Positions 1-9,084 are shown, numbered from the stretch's first letter. The stretch is DNA of 64,000 bases from an uncultured Trueperaceae bacterium (GCA_937873495.1 CALMXZ010000010.1:248001-312000), one strand, 5' to 3'. A program made the numbers and translations. Notes: generated by a model not told the origin, from the sequence alone.

Positions 1-354
1 GCCATCTACTCCGGCGACCAGCAGCAGGCCATCACGCGCGAGATGGACCTCCACGGCCTCGTGTACGAGTTCTCCAAGCACCGCAGCCTCATCGATTCGT
101 GGAACCTGCTGCGGCGTAGGCTCCACTTCTACTTCACGCTCCACCATGAGGCCCACCACCGCAAGGGCGCCCTACCGGACGCGCACGACACTTACGTGGC
201 GCTGGCCAAGGGCGACGACCTCAACGCCATGCTGCGCGAGGTCGAGGAGCACATGCGGCGCGGCCTCGGTACGCTCGAGGCGTTCGTGGTGGCGAGGAGC
301 GCCAGGTCGCAGGAGGCGGCGGGGTCGGTCGAAGCCGTCGGGGCGCCGACCTAG
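1..354 (+). CDS. GntR-family regulator, C-terminal FCD domain (5' truncated by window edge)
   Basis: The reading frame is open from base 1, so the N-terminal winged helix lies outside the window. What remains is about 117 residues of an FCD effector-binding domain: the sequence HRSLIDSWNLLRRRLHFYF followed by a HHEAHH stretch and ending in an EEHMRRGL helix is typical of the last helices of FadR/VanR-type regulators, where His residues bind a metal or carboxylate ligand. The last 20 or so residues are low complexity. The stop codon overlaps the stop of the convergent PaiB-like gene by four bases. The target genes cannot be told from this fragment. Confidence 0.8.
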   Translation, partial: AIYSGDQQQAITREMDLHGLVYEFSKHRSLIDSWNLLRRRLHFYFTLHHEAHHRKGALPDAHDTYVALAKGDDLNAMLREVEEHMRRGLGTLEAFVVARSARSQEAAGSVEAVGAPT

Positions 355-1010
355 AGGTGCCGCACCGGGCACCCGGTGGCTTCCAGCATGTCCGCCATCA
401 TGTCGCTTACCTCGGCGTGGCCGCCGCCCCGTGCCAGCAGGCCCGCTGCCGTGCCCTGCTGATCGGCCACGCTGCGGTTCTGGCTCAGCTTCCACTTGCC
501 GCGCAGCTCGGTCACCTCGATGCTCAAGCCCACGATGCCCTTCATCTGGGCGGCGAGGTACTCCTCGGGCGCGTCGGTCATGCGCCACGGCTCGTCGAAC
601 GGCTCCTCGTTGTGGTCGACGAGCTCCTCCAGGTGGCGCCGCAGCCAGACGCGGTCCTCGATGATGGTCGGACGCCCGCGCGCCTGCACGATCACGTAGT
701 TCCACGTCGGCACGACCTTGCCGTGCTCGCGCTTGGTGGGGTACCACGACGGCGTGACGTACGCCTGCGGACCTTGGAAGACGACGAGGCAGTCGCCGGC
801 GCTCTGCAGGTCGCGCCACTGCGGGTTGGCGCGCGCCAGGTGGCACTCGAGCGTGCCGCGCTCGGCGCCTTCCGCGTGCAGGACGAACGGGATCTGGTTC
901 GCCACGGGCCCGTCGCTGCCGGCGCTGATGAGCAGCCCGAGCGGCCGCGCGCGGATGAGCTGGTGCATGACCTCGGGGCGCTCTTCGCGGTTGTGCGGCG
1001 GCACGTACAT
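351..1010 (-). CDS. PaiB-family FMN-binding protein
   Basis: A 219-residue protein of the usual PaiB length. It begins MYVPPHNREERPEVMHQLI, matches the family in the region GPQAYVTPSWYPTKREHGK (about residues 80-100) and in TWNYVIVQARGRP, and has a late KGIVGLSIEVTELRGKWKLSQNR segment typical of the family. PaiB proteins have a split-barrel flavin-reductase fold and are annotated as negative transcriptional regulators of sporulation and protease genes in Bacillus; the role here is unproven. The start codon lies six bases behind a TACACT hexamer, which suggests a leaderless mRNA. It is divergent from the LysE-type exporter. Confidence 0.85.
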   Translation of the reverse strand: MYVPPHNREERPEVMHQLIRARPLGLLISAGSDGPVANQIPFVLHAEGAERGTLECHLARANPQWRDLQSAGDCLVVFQGPQAYVTPSWYPTKREHGKVVPTWNYVIVQARGRPTIIEDRVWLRRHLEELVDHNEEPFDEPWRMTDAPEEYLAAQMKGIVGLSIEVTELRGKWKLSQNRSVADQQGTAAGLLARGGGHAEVSDMMADMLEATGCPVRHL

Positions 1011-1016
1011 GTGCGG

Positions 1017-1022
1017 AGTGTA
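1017..1022 (-). promoter_or_regulatory. -10 hexamer TACACT, leaderless start of the PaiB-like gene
   Basis: Read on the minus strand, TACACT is followed by six bases and then the ATG at 1010. No Shine-Dalgarno sequence is present. Transcription starting 6-7 bases after the hexamer would begin at the start codon. Confidence 0.5.
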
Positions 1023-1101
1023 CGGCCTGGGCGGGTCCGGCCCTTAGCGGTGCCGGGCTTCCTGGCCTAGTGGTAGTGTGGCGCCGCAGACGGAGGCGCA
1101 C

Positions 1102-1719
1102 ATGTTCGACCTGACGACGTTCTGGGTGTTCCTGACCGCGGCGTTCACGCTGGCCATCATCCCCGGTCCGGGGATGTTCTACGTACTAACCCGCACCCTG
1201 CGCGGCGGCCGGCGCGAGGGGCTGCTCTCGACCGTCGGGACGGGCATAGCCGGCCTGGTGCACACGTTCGCGGCCGCGCTCGGGGTATCTGCGATCCTCG
1301 CGACGTCGGCCGTCGCCTTCGGCGTCGTGAAGTGGTTGGGCGCGGCCTACCTCGTTTACCTTGGCATCAAGACGCTGCTTGGCGGGGCGGGGTTCTCGGC
1401 GGCCGATGCGGCTCCGGCGCCGTCCGGTGGCGCGCTGCGGCAAGGCATCATCGCCGAGGTCCTCAACCCCAAGACGGCGCTGTTCTTCCTCGCGTTCATC
1501 CCGCAGTTCGTACATCCCGGTGGCGGGGTGTTCTGGCAGTTCGTGCTGCTGGGGGCCATCACGACGCTGCTCACCAGCGGCGTGGACCTGCTGGTGGTGC
1601 TCGGCGCCAGCCCGTTGAGCGTGTTGATGAGGCGCAACCGGGCCGTGCGGATCGCGCAGCGGTACGGGACCGGGTCGGCGCTCGTTGGGCTTGGGGTCTA
1701 TGTGGCCGTCGAGAGGTGA
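1102..1719 (+). CDS. LysE/RhtB-family amino-acid exporter
   Basis: A 205-residue membrane protein with about six hydrophobic segments. The N-terminal AIIPGPGMFYVLTRTL matches the PGP motif of LysE/RhtB exporters, and VLNPKTALFFLAFIPQFV near the middle is the second family hallmark. The family exports basic or neutral amino acids or homoserine lactones by proton antiport; the substrate is not predictable here. I start at 1102 and not at the upstream GTG (1078) because GGAG sits six bases before this ATG and homologues begin with a short run before the first helix. It is divergent from the PaiB-like gene. Confidence 0.9.
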   Translation: MFDLTTFWVFLTAAFTLAIIPGPGMFYVLTRTLRGGRREGLLSTVGTGIAGLVHTFAAALGVSAILATSAVAFGVVKWLGAAYLVYLGIKTLLGGAGFSAADAAPAPSGGALRQGIIAEVLNPKTALFFLAFIPQFVHPGGGVFWQFVLLGAITTLLTSGVDLLVVLGASPLSVLMRRNRAVRIAQRYGTGSALVGLGVYVAVER

Positions 1720-1798
1720 AAGGCCAAACTGCGGTGTTCGCTACGCGCTGGCGAGGCTTTCGGGGCCGTCGTCGAATAGACCCGGCGGGTTGTCGGCC

Positions 1799-2680
1799 TT
1801 AAGCGTCTGCGGTGAGGCGCGTGTCCAGTACGTCCCTGATCCAGTCGCCGACGATGTTCACGGAGAGCACGGTCAACGCGATCGCCAACCCCGGGAAGGT
1901 GATGACCCACCACGCGAAGATGATGTAGTCGCGCCCTTCCGACACCATCCCACCCCAGGAGGGTGTCGAGGGTGGAACGCCAAGACCGAGGAAGGAGAGG
2001 GCTGCTTCGGCGAGGACCATCTCGGCGAAGGCGAAAGAAGCGACGACTATGAGGGCCGACGTCACGTTGGGAAGGATAGTCCTGGCGAGGATGCGCGAGT
2101 CGCGGGCGCCCAGAGCGTGGAGGGCTTCGACGAACTCCAGTTCGCGCAGCGCCAGCACCTGCCCTCGCGTCACGCGTGCGAAGGTTACCCAGGCCGAGAG
2201 CCCGAGTACGAGCACGAGGTTCCAGATTCCGGCTCCGAGTACTACGAGAAGGGCTATTGCCAGGAGGATGAACGGGAATGCCAGCTGCACGTCTGCCACG
2301 CGCATGAGTAGGTCGTCCAGCCAGCCGCCACGGTAACCAGCCAGCAGCCCGGCCGTGACCCCCATGAGGGCGGCGAGCACAGTACCGGCGACCCCGACCA
2401 GCATCGAGACGCGTGCTCCGTAGATCAGCCGCGACAGGATGTCGCGGCCCAGGGCGTCAGTGCCAAGGAAGTGACTGAAGCTGCCACCGGCACTCCAAGC
2501 GGGAGGCAGGAGGCGTTTGGCGATCTCACCCTGGTCGGGCGAATGGGGCGCAAGCCATGGGGCGAGGACGCTCATGAGGAAGACCACTACGAGCAAGGCG
2601 AGAGCGGGGATCACGGCGTAGTTCCTGAACAGGCGCCTGAGCCACCTCGGGTACCGGACGTTGGCGCTAGCGCCGATCAT
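1799..2680 (-). CDS. ABC transporter permease, DppC/OppC type (system 1)
   Basis: A 293-residue inner-membrane permease. It has an N-terminal helix, the DppC signature LGTDALGRDILSRLIYGAR (about residues 70-90), six hydrophobic segments and the EAA loop, here EALHALGARDSRILARTILPN, which docks the ATPase. The conserved SFLGLGVPPSTPSWGGM follows. The ATG overlaps the stop of the upstream DppB gene (ATGA), so I reject the longer in-frame extension to 2836. It is the last gene of a five-gene minus-strand operon. No ATPase gene follows. Confidence 0.93.
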   Translation of the reverse strand: MIGASANVRYPRWLRRLFRNYAVIPALALLVVVFLMSVLAPWLAPHSPDQGEIAKRLLPPAWSAGGSFSHFLGTDALGRDILSRLIYGARVSMLVGVAGTVLAALMGVTAGLLAGYRGGWLDDLLMRVADVQLAFPFILLAIALLVVLGAGIWNLVLVLGLSAWVTFARVTRGQVLALRELEFVEALHALGARDSRILARTILPNVTSALIVVASFAFAEMVLAEAALSFLGLGVPPSTPSWGGMVSEGRDYIIFAWWVITFPGLAIALTVLSVNIVGDWIRDVLDTRLTADA

Positions 2681-3594
2681 CTCAGCCGTATCCTCGGGTT
2701 CAGCACCGCATATAGAAGGTCGGTCAGCAGGTTGACGACCATGAACGTTGCCGCGATGAGAACCACACCGGCCTGGATGACCGGGAAGTCCCGGCCTTGC
2801 ACAGCCTGCACCATGAGGCGGCCGATACCCGGCCAAGCGAAGATAGTTTCTACGATCACAGCACCGCCGAGAACGAAGCCGATCTGGAGCCCGACTATCG
2901 TCACGAACGGTATGAGCGCGTTCCTGAGTACATGCTTCCGGATCACGACGTGTTCTGCCAGCCCCTTGGAGCGTGCGGTCCTGACGAAGTCCATGTTTAG
3001 GGTCTCTATCACGGATGAGCGCAGCATGCGGATATTGCGTGCGGCCGGGAAGAAGCTCAGCGTGATCGCCGGTCCTACGAGGTGCAACCAGCTGCCCATG
3101 CCCGAGATGGGTAAGACGCGGAGGGTCACGCCGAAGACAAGGATGATCATGAGCCCCAGCCAGAAACTCGGTAGCGACTGGCCGAACAGGACCACTGCGG
3201 TGGCGAGCGTGTCGTAGGCGGTGCCGCGCTTGACCGCCGTGAACGTCCCGACTGGGATCGCCACGAGGACGGAGAGGGCTAAGGCGGTTAGGCCGAGAAG
3301 AGCCGTGGCGGGCACGCGTTCGCCCACGACCTGGAGAGCCGGCCGGCCTTGCCTCAGCGAGTTGCCGAAGTCACCCCTCAGGGCATTCGTGAGGAAGCGC
3401 CAGTACTGCACATGCAGCGGCTGGTCGAGGCCGAGGCGCTGCGTGAGCGCCTCGACCTGAGCACGCCCGGCGTCGGGTGGGAGCAGCAGCGCCGCCGGGC
3501 TGCCGGTCAGGTTCGTGATGGCGAACGTAACGGCGCTGACGCCCAACAGGACGAGCGCGAACTGCCACAGCCGCCTCAACAAGTAAGACGTCAA
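2677..3594 (-). CDS. ABC transporter permease, DppB/OppB type (system 1)
   Basis: A 305-residue permease that starts with TTG (TSYLLRRLWQFALVLLGV), the usual DppB N-terminus. Family marks include RLGLDQPLHVQYWRFL in the first periplasmic loop, the EAA loop DFVRTARSKGLAEHVVIRKH, and the late FAWPGIGRLMVQAV motif. It pairs with the DppC protein to form the channel of a dipeptide or oligopeptide importer. It lies 35 bases behind the S9 peptidase gene and overlaps the DppC gene by four bases, so the two permeases are probably translationally coupled. Confidence 0.93.
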   Translation of the reverse strand: MTSYLLRRLWQFALVLLGVSAVTFAITNLTGSPAALLLPPDAGRAQVEALTQRLGLDQPLHVQYWRFLTNALRGDFGNSLRQGRPALQVVGERVPATALLGLTALALSVLVAIPVGTFTAVKRGTAYDTLATAVVLFGQSLPSFWLGLMIILVFGVTLRVLPISGMGSWLHLVGPAITLSFFPAARNIRMLRSSVIETLNMDFVRTARSKGLAEHVVIRKHVLRNALIPFVTIVGLQIGFVLGGAVIVETIFAWPGIGRLMVQAVQGRDFPVIQAGVVLIAATFMVVNLLTDLLYAVLNPRIRLR

Positions 3595-3629
3595 GCCTTA
3601 CCGCCCGCTCCCCGCCGTCATGATCGCCC

Positions 3630-5570
3630 TCAACCACCCAGCTCTTCGCGCCAGAACTTGACGATGCGCCCGGCGGCATCGAAGACGTGTTCCGGCTCAT
3701 CGAAGCCGTGACCCTCGCGCGGGTACTCTACGTACCCCACGCGCTTTCCCTTCGCCGCCATGGCGTCGTAGACGAGGCACATCTGGTCGAAGGGTACGCC
3801 CTCGTCCGCCGCGCCCTGCAACATCAGCAAGGGGCCGCGAACGTAGGAGAGGTGCTGGCCGGTCGAGGAACGCTCGTAACTCCCAGCCTGCTCGCTTGGA
3901 TGACCGAAGTTATGGATCATGAGGTGCCGTACGGTCGTTTCTTCGTAGAAAGCCGCCAGCTCGATCGGACCGAAGTGGGCGATGCCCGCCGCGAACGTGT
4001 CCGGTTCGAGAGCCAACCCTCTGACGGTGCTGTAGCCGCCGTAGCTGCGTCCCCAAATTCCGATCTTGGCGTCCCCCACGGACGGTAACGTTCTCAGGTA
4101 CCGCACGGCGGCCACCCAGTCGTGCCGGTCTCCCTCACCCCAGTCATGGATGTTCGCGTCCATCCATTCGCGCCCGTAGCCGGTGCTGCCTCGGCAGTTG
4201 GGTGCCAGGACTACGAACCCGCGCTCAACGAGGCTGTGGAACAGCGGCCAGTAACCGTTCGTGTGCTGGCCGTTCGGGCCGCCGTGTATGAAGACGACGG
4301 CCGGGTGGTTGTCTCCGTCCCGCCGCGCGCCGGCCGGCGCGTAAAGGACCCCGTCCACGATCTGTCCGTCGAAAGACTCGAAGGCGACTTGGGTGATGCT
4401 GATCCCACCTACCGGCCCGGTGTCGGCGGCTGGTGCAGCCTGGCCCCCGGTCAGGGAGTAGAAGGCCGGCTCGGCAGGCTGCCATGGCGTTTCACGCCTG
4501 ACCAGCACGCGTTCGCCGCCTGGTTCCAGCACGGGCCAGTGATGCACACCGTGACCCGCGTCGAGACGTTCGACGTGCTGCCCGGCGCGATCCACACTCC
4601 ACAGCTCCACGTCGGTCCGTTGGTAAGCCACATAGACGATGCGAGAACCGTCTGACGAGACGGCGAACTCGCCCACGTCGGCCTGGCGCTTCGGTGAGAC
4701 GCGCGTGGCTCGTGCCGTCGTCGGGTCTATGCGCCAGATGGCGTCGTAACCGTATACGTCGGAGAGGACGTAGAGCTCGCTCGCCCCGTCTTCCGACCGC
4801 GCCCAGGTCGGGAAGCGGCTGTGGACGTTGCCCGTCGGGGTCACGATCCTGAGCTTGTGAGTCGCCAGCTCCAGTACGCCTACTTGGCAGCTGAGCGCGT
4901 CGGCGCCGATCGCAGCCGTGAACGCTAGGTACCTCCCGCATGGCGAGAAGGCGGGATGGAAAGCGCCGAACTCCTTGGAGACGAGCTCCGTTGCCACACC
5001 GCCCGCCACGGGCACGGTCCAGATCGAATCGGCTCCCTCCGAGTCGGCCACGAACGCCACGTGGGCGCCGTCCGGCGAGAAGACGGGATGCCTATGGTTT
5101 CCGAAGCGCCTCGTTAGGCGCCGGTACTCTCCGGGGGCGGTGAAGAGGTAGATGCCTTGGCCCGCTTCGGGTCCATCGGAGCCGGTCACCGCGATCATGG
5201 AGCCGTCCGGTGAGAACGCCGGCCCGCCGGCGAACGTGCGGTCCATTATGGAGCCTTGCCCCGCGGACGCCTTGAAAGGGTCAGAACTCCACTTGGCCGG
5301 AACACCATCGGCCTCCCCGACCCATAGCTGCAGAGTCAGCCCGTCTGCCTGCCCGACGCGGTAGTAGGCGACTTGGCCGCGGCTGGACCATGCGGCTGGG
5401 CCCGGCCCCCGCCGCAGTTGAGCATCGCTGGTTATGACCGGGTCGCGGAGCAGCCGGGCGTCTCTCAGAGGCTCAGAGAGCATGTCGAGATCGTTCGACC
5501 GCGTCGGGATGACGGCCTGAAGGCCGTCATCCCGACTGTCACCGAGCGTGGCGGAACTATGGTCGCTCAC
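3630..5570 (-). CDS. S9-family prolyl oligopeptidase / acylaminoacyl peptidase
   Basis: Up to 646 residues. The N-terminal two-thirds is a TolB-like WD40/beta-propeller (repeats such as AFSPDGSMIAVTGSDG and VFSPDGAHVAFVADSEG). The C-terminal alpha/beta hydrolase carries VFIHGGPNGQ, the nucleophile elbow GIWGRSYGGYST (Ser near residue 508), an acidic residue in GAADEGVPFDQ and the His in EGHGFDEP. No signal peptide is seen, so it should trim imported peptides in the cytoplasm. The GTG at 5570 overlaps the stop of the receptor gene, but the first 29 residues are odd and are encoded partly by a perfect hairpin, so the ATG at 5483 is a real alternative start. Confidence 0.9.
   Translation of the reverse strand: MSDHSSATLGDSRDDGLQAVIPTRSNDLDMLSEPLRDARLLRDPVITSDAQLRRGPGPAAWSSRGQVAYYRVGQADGLTLQLWVGEADGVPAKWSSDPFKASAGQGSIMDRTFAGGPAFSPDGSMIAVTGSDGPEAGQGIYLFTAPGEYRRLTRRFGNHRHPVFSPDGAHVAFVADSEGADSIWTVPVAGGVATELVSKEFGAFHPAFSPCGRYLAFTAAIGADALSCQVGVLELATHKLRIVTPTGNVHSRFPTWARSEDGASELYVLSDVYGYDAIWRIDPTTARATRVSPKRQADVGEFAVSSDGSRIVYVAYQRTDVELWSVDRAGQHVERLDAGHGVHHWPVLEPGGERVLVRRETPWQPAEPAFYSLTGGQAAPAADTGPVGGISITQVAFESFDGQIVDGVLYAPAGARRDGDNHPAVVFIHGGPNGQHTNGYWPLFHSLVERGFVVLAPNCRGSTGYGREWMDANIHDWGEGDRHDWVAAVRYLRTLPSVGDAKIGIWGRSYGGYSTVRGLALEPDTFAAGIAHFGPIELAAFYEETTVRHLMIHNFGHPSEQAGSYERSSTGQHLSYVRGPLLMLQGAADEGVPFDQMCLVYDAMAAKGKRVGYVEYPREGHGFDEPEHVFDAAGRIVKFWREELGG
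5503..5536. repeat. Perfect 16-bp inverted repeat between receptor and peptidase genes
   Basis: The arms are GTCGGGATGACGGCCT (5503-5518) and its exact reverse complement (5521-5536), with a two-base loop. It lies 31 bases past the receptor stop codon in the transcript. No U-run follows. It may protect or attenuate the receptor mRNA, or be a REP-like palindromic unit. If translation starts at the GTG at 5570 it would be inside the coding region. Confidence 0.8.
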
Positions 5571-7117
5571 TTGAGTTCGACACGCCGAAGGTCAAGGACC
5601 TCGTCCGGGCGCGGCTCCCAGCCGACGAGGCGGCTGCTGACACCATAGTTGTCGTACTGGCGGTACAGGAAGATCCACGGCGCGCCTTCCATGGCGAGCT
5701 CCTGGAGGCGGTCTACCTTCTCCTTGCGAGCAACGTCGTCCAGGGTTGCGCGCATGTCTGCGTAGAGGTCCTCGAACTCCTGGGACTGCCAGCGGATCTC
5801 GCGATCGCGGTCGGAGTACTGCGGGCTCGGAGTCACCCAACGCATCTCGCCGACTCCGTTGAAGAGCCCACCGAGACCGCCAAGGCTCAAAGGCGCCAAC
5901 ATGCCGGAGTTCTGGCGCTGGGTCCTGACCGACCATTCCAGGGTTTCGACCTCGACGACGAGGCCGAGCCGGCGCAGGTCGTCGCGGACCGCCTGGGCGA
6001 CCTCCACGTCCTTCAGGTAGCGACCGGCGGGCGTGTCGAGCGTCACGACGATGGCCTCTCCCGCGGCGTTGCGGAGCACACCGTTGGCATCGGGCGTGTA
6101 GCCGACCTCGGCGAACAGTTCTAGCGCCTTGGCGCGGTCGAACGGGTAGGGTCGGATATTCTCGTTGCGCCATGGGCCGTTGGCTATCCCGGCTAGGGGC
6201 GTGCCGAGCCCGAGGAAAAGGTTGTCGATGATAGCCTGCTTGTCGACCCCGTAGTTGAGCGCCAAACGCGCTCGCAGGTCGTTGAACGGCACGACGCTGT
6301 TGTCGATAGCGATATGGATGACGCGTCCGCTCTCGACGCTCTTGACGACGGTGTTCGGGTCGCGCTCGATCAGGAGAGTCTGATCCGGTGGAACGTTGAC
6401 CACCAGGTCGGCGCCACCCGTCACGAGTTCTGCGATGCGGGTCGATGCTTCCGGTACGGAGCGCACGACGACACGTTCTATGCTCGGCTTGTCGCCCCAG
6501 TAGTCGTTCCAGCGCTCCAGGACGATGGCCTCGTCGCGTGTCCAGCTCACTAGTTTGTAGGGTCCGGAACCGACCGGATGGGAGGCGAGTTCGGTGAGGT
6601 CCGTGCTCGAGTAGTAGCCTTGCGGCACGACGAACACGAAGCGCAGCAGCTCGGCGACGAGGGCTGAAGCCTGTTTGGTCTTGATCTCGATAGTGTAGTC
6701 GTCGATCACGCGCGAAGACTCGAAGTCCGCGTCGGCTACGAAGAACCAGGCGTAGGCACCGACCGCAGGGTCGACGAGCCGTTCCAGGTTGTATTGCATG
6801 ACGTGTGCGTCGAACGGCTCGCCGTTCTGGAAGGTGACGCCTTCGCGGAGGTGGAAGCGCCAGGTCAGATCGTCGACGATCTCCCAGCTGGTAGCGAGCT
6901 TGCCGACGAGTTGTCCCGTCTCCCAGTCGAGCTCGGTCAGCGTGTCGAAGATGTGCGTGAAGAGCGTCTGCTGCGTGGTGGAGGCGAACTTGGCCGGGTC
7001 GAGCGTTCCGGGGTCTACTCCTTGAAGGACCGTCGCAGTGTTGCTCTGAGCCAGGCTCGTCACCGCCAACGATAAGGTGGCCACGAGGACCGTCAGGCGC
7101 TTGAGAAACTTCGTCAT
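5567..7117 (-). CDS. ABC peptide-binding protein, family 5 (system 1)
   Basis: A 516-residue extracytoplasmic receptor. A Sec signal peptide covers about residues 1-23 (MTKFLKRL, hydrophobic core, then SLAQ). Family 5 marks include TWRFHLREGVTFQNGEPFDA (about residues 75-95) and VGSGPYKLVSWTRDEAIVLERW near residue 190. It has no lipobox Cys. It should deliver peptides or a related ligand to the permeases encoded two genes downstream. It sits between the D-glutamate cyclase gene and the S9 peptidase gene in one operon, with a strong hairpin after its stop codon. Confidence 0.93.
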   Translation of the reverse strand: MTKFLKRLTVLVATLSLAVTSLAQSNTATVLQGVDPGTLDPAKFASTTQQTLFTHIFDTLTELDWETGQLVGKLATSWEIVDDLTWRFHLREGVTFQNGEPFDAHVMQYNLERLVDPAVGAYAWFFVADADFESSRVIDDYTIEIKTKQASALVAELLRFVFVVPQGYYSSTDLTELASHPVGSGPYKLVSWTRDEAIVLERWNDYWGDKPSIERVVVRSVPEASTRIAELVTGGADLVVNVPPDQTLLIERDPNTVVKSVESGRVIHIAIDNSVVPFNDLRARLALNYGVDKQAIIDNLFLGLGTPLAGIANGPWRNENIRPYPFDRAKALELFAEVGYTPDANGVLRNAAGEAIVVTLDTPAGRYLKDVEVAQAVRDDLRRLGLVVEVETLEWSVRTQRQNSGMLAPLSLGGLGGLFNGVGEMRWVTPSPQYSDRDREIRWQSQEFEDLYADMRATLDDVARKEKVDRLQELAMEGAPWIFLYRQYDNYGVSSRLVGWEPRPDEVLDLRRVELK

Positions 7118-7147
7118 ATGCTCGTCCGTCCTGCGCGCTAGCGCTGG

Positions 7148-8065
7148 TTAGAAGTGCCTGTCGTTGGGGTTGAAGTGTTGGCGAGCGATAACGCCCATGA
7201 GGTCTATGTAAGCCGCGATCCCGACCATGGGTATGCCGTCGTCGCCGATGAAGTCCGGGTCAACGGTGCCACCGTCGAGGCAGCCCATGGAGTTCGCCAA
7301 CCTGATAAGGTCTTCGACCTGCCGTGCGGTGGGCACGAGGTCCAGTCGCTCGTGCAGTACGGCCAAACTCGTAGCGATGCCGTAGGCGCCCAGATTGGAG
7401 ACGCATACGGGGAGAACGTGCTTCGTAGCGGTAGTGGTCCAGGCGTCAGGGTGAGGCGAAGCGCGTCCGATGCTTTCGAGGACCTTGCCGAACCCGATCT
7501 CGTTGCCACCGTCGCCGAGCCCGATGGTCGGCTTACCGGCGGCGTTCATTCCCTCTACGATCGCGTCGCCGAAGGTGTAGCCGCCCTCGAAGGGTGTGCC
7601 GACGATCGTATGGCGCTGACCGTCTTCGGCTACCCCTATGCGTTCGATGCTGACGAGTGCCGACCACGCTGCGACCACCTGGTCGACGGTGACCGAGCTG
7701 GCCGGCAGCGCTTTGACATGTCCGCCGCCCTTCTGAGAGAGAGCCGTGATGAGCGGTACGAGGTGGTCCTCGACGAGGACCTCGGTCCTGTGGCCTAGGG
7801 CGCCTAGCACGTTGCCAAGCACGACAGTGCCGATGGGGCCGTCGATCTCACCCATCACGAAGTGCGGGGGGAAGTGCACGCCGGTCAGGAAGCCGATGGT
7901 GCCCTCGACCGAATCCAGTTCTTTGGCCGCTTGATAGACTAGCGGCTCACCCGCGCCGCGTGCCACGTCGTAGGCTCGTTGCATAACGCCTTGCGGAAGC
8001 CCGTCTGGACGGATCTCCACGTTCAGGAGCCTGTCTATGTTCTCGAACGGAACCAGCTTGCCCAC
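7148..8065 (-). CDS. D-glutamate cyclase-like protein (DUF4392)
   Basis: About 305 residues. The family marks are GEIDGPIGTVVLGNVLGALG near residue 75 and IGLGDGGNEIGFGKV near residue 190, shared with the C-terminal domain of the mitochondrial D-glutamate cyclase, which turns D-glutamate into 5-oxo-D-proline. I start at the GTG near 8065, because a GGGAGG lies five bases upstream and homologues start at the VPFENIDRLLNVEI segment; the open frame continues to 8236 but the extra residues look unrelated. It is the first gene of the operon and is divergent from a DauR-like regulator, which fits a D-amino-acid role. Confidence 0.8.
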   Translation of the reverse strand: MGKLVPFENIDRLLNVEIRPDGLPQGVMQRAYDVARGAGEPLVYQAAKELDSVEGTIGFLTGVHFPPHFVMGEIDGPIGTVVLGNVLGALGHRTEVLVEDHLVPLITALSQKGGGHVKALPASSVTVDQVVAAWSALVSIERIGVAEDGQRHTIVGTPFEGGYTFGDAIVEGMNAAGKPTIGLGDGGNEIGFGKVLESIGRASPHPDAWTTTATKHVLPVCVSNLGAYGIATSLAVLHERLDLVPTARQVEDLIRLANSMGCLDGGTVDPDFIGDDGIPMVGIAAYIDLMGVIARQHFNPNDRHF

Positions 8066-8325
8066 GCTTGCCTCCCAGCAGTTCGACAGTGGTTTACGCC
8101 CCGGCAGCTTGCTCGACGCCGCCTGCGTTCCCTCACTGAGTGAGAGGAGACGCATGTGAGCACGCTCGGCGGTGCTGGAGAAGCATACAACAATTTGTCC
8201 GAAGGTTATAGATGCCCCTCGCCGGGGTCCAGCCATTCCCGCCGACCGCCGGTACTACTCGTTCGAGCTTTATCGTTGTCAGTCGTGTATGCTCGCGCTT
8301 GGCGGGGCTTGCTAAGGGAGGTCGT
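8066..8325. promoter_or_regulatory. Divergent control region between D-glutamate cyclase operon and DauR-like gene
   Basis: This 260-base stretch separates two divergent units. It holds TATGCT hexamers facing outward on each strand (near 8182-8187 on minus and 8288-8293 on plus), neither with a good -35 box, and an ACAA-N4-TTGT inverted repeat just beside the minus-strand hexamer near 8188-8199. An AAGGGAGG ribosome site (8314-8321) precedes the regulator ATG. The inverted repeat is a candidate site for the DauR-like protein. Confidence 0.4.
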
Positions 8326-9084
8326 ATGACCAGATCGTCTGCACAAGAAATTGGGGACGGTGGGCTCGGAACAGGTGAACAAGCCCAACCGTCTGATCCG
8401 TCGGTACCCGCCGCCGGGCGCGACGAGGAGTTGGTCATCGCCAGCCTTGCTGCCGCTGTCCCGTCGATAGCGGCCATCACCGGCAGGGAGTGCGAGGTCG
8501 TCGTTCACGACCTCAGATGCCCCGAACGGTCGATCGTGGCCATAGCTAACGGCCATGTGTCTGGACGCCAAGTAGGGAGTCCGCTCATCGGCGGTCCGAT
8601 GAACGACATCGCACTCAAGGCCCTCGCCCGCGGTGTCAACCCCAACCCTGAGATCCTCACCTACCAGACCAAGACCGGCGACGGTAGGGTGCTGAAGTCG
8701 ACCACGACGCTCTACTACAACGTCGACTGTGCCCCATTCGCCGCGCTATGCCTCAACCACGACCTTAGTGTCCCTTTGGCTGCTGCTCGGTGGCTTGACC
8801 AGCTGGTGGGCGCTACCGGAGCGGTAACCGAGTCTGGCGGCGAGCCGCCCCACCCTTCGCGCGACTTCGGACTGGTGCTGGACGAGCTCATCGCGGAGTG
8901 CCTAGGGCGCGAGTCCGGCCCCATAGACCAGTTCGACCGTGAGGCGCGGTTACGCATCGTCGCTGAACTGGAAGGCCGGGGCGCTTTCCTGCTTCGCGGC
9001 TCCGTGGTTCGAGTGGCGGATGCGCTCGGGATCTCGAAGTTCACGGTCTATAGCTACCTCGACGAAGTAAGGTCCAGCGGCTGA
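8326..9084 (+). CDS. DauR/YheO-like PAS-HTH transcriptional regulator
   Basis: A 252-residue protein. After a variable 40-residue start it has a YheO-type PAS-like domain (EVVVHDLRCPERSIVAIANG, then GGPMNDIALKAL and a TTTLYYN motif) and a C-terminal helix-turn-helix (RVADALGISKFTVYSYLDEV). In Pseudomonas, DauR of this family controls D-arginine catabolism. The start at 8326 has AAGGGAGG at ideal distance; the open frame upstream to 8212 is not supported. Its position opposite a D-glutamate cyclase operon and next to RidA suggests that it senses a D-amino acid or its product. Confidence 0.85.
   Translation: MTRSSAQEIGDGGLGTGEQAQPSDPSVPAAGRDEELVIASLAAAVPSIAAITGRECEVVVHDLRCPERSIVAIANGHVSGRQVGSPLIGGPMNDIALKALARGVNPNPEILTYQTKTGDGRVLKSTTTLYYNVDCAPFAALCLNHDLSVPLAAARWLDQLVGATGAVTESGGEPPHPSRDFGLVLDELIAECLGRESGPIDQFDREARLRIVAELEGRGAFLLRGSVVRVADALGISKFTVYSYLDEVRSSG

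Noticed and set aside
172..1101. 309-residue minus-strand frame rich in Arg and Ala
   Set aside because: It is a shadow of the PaiB-like gene in another frame, with the Arg/Pro/Ala-rich composition typical of high-GC noise.
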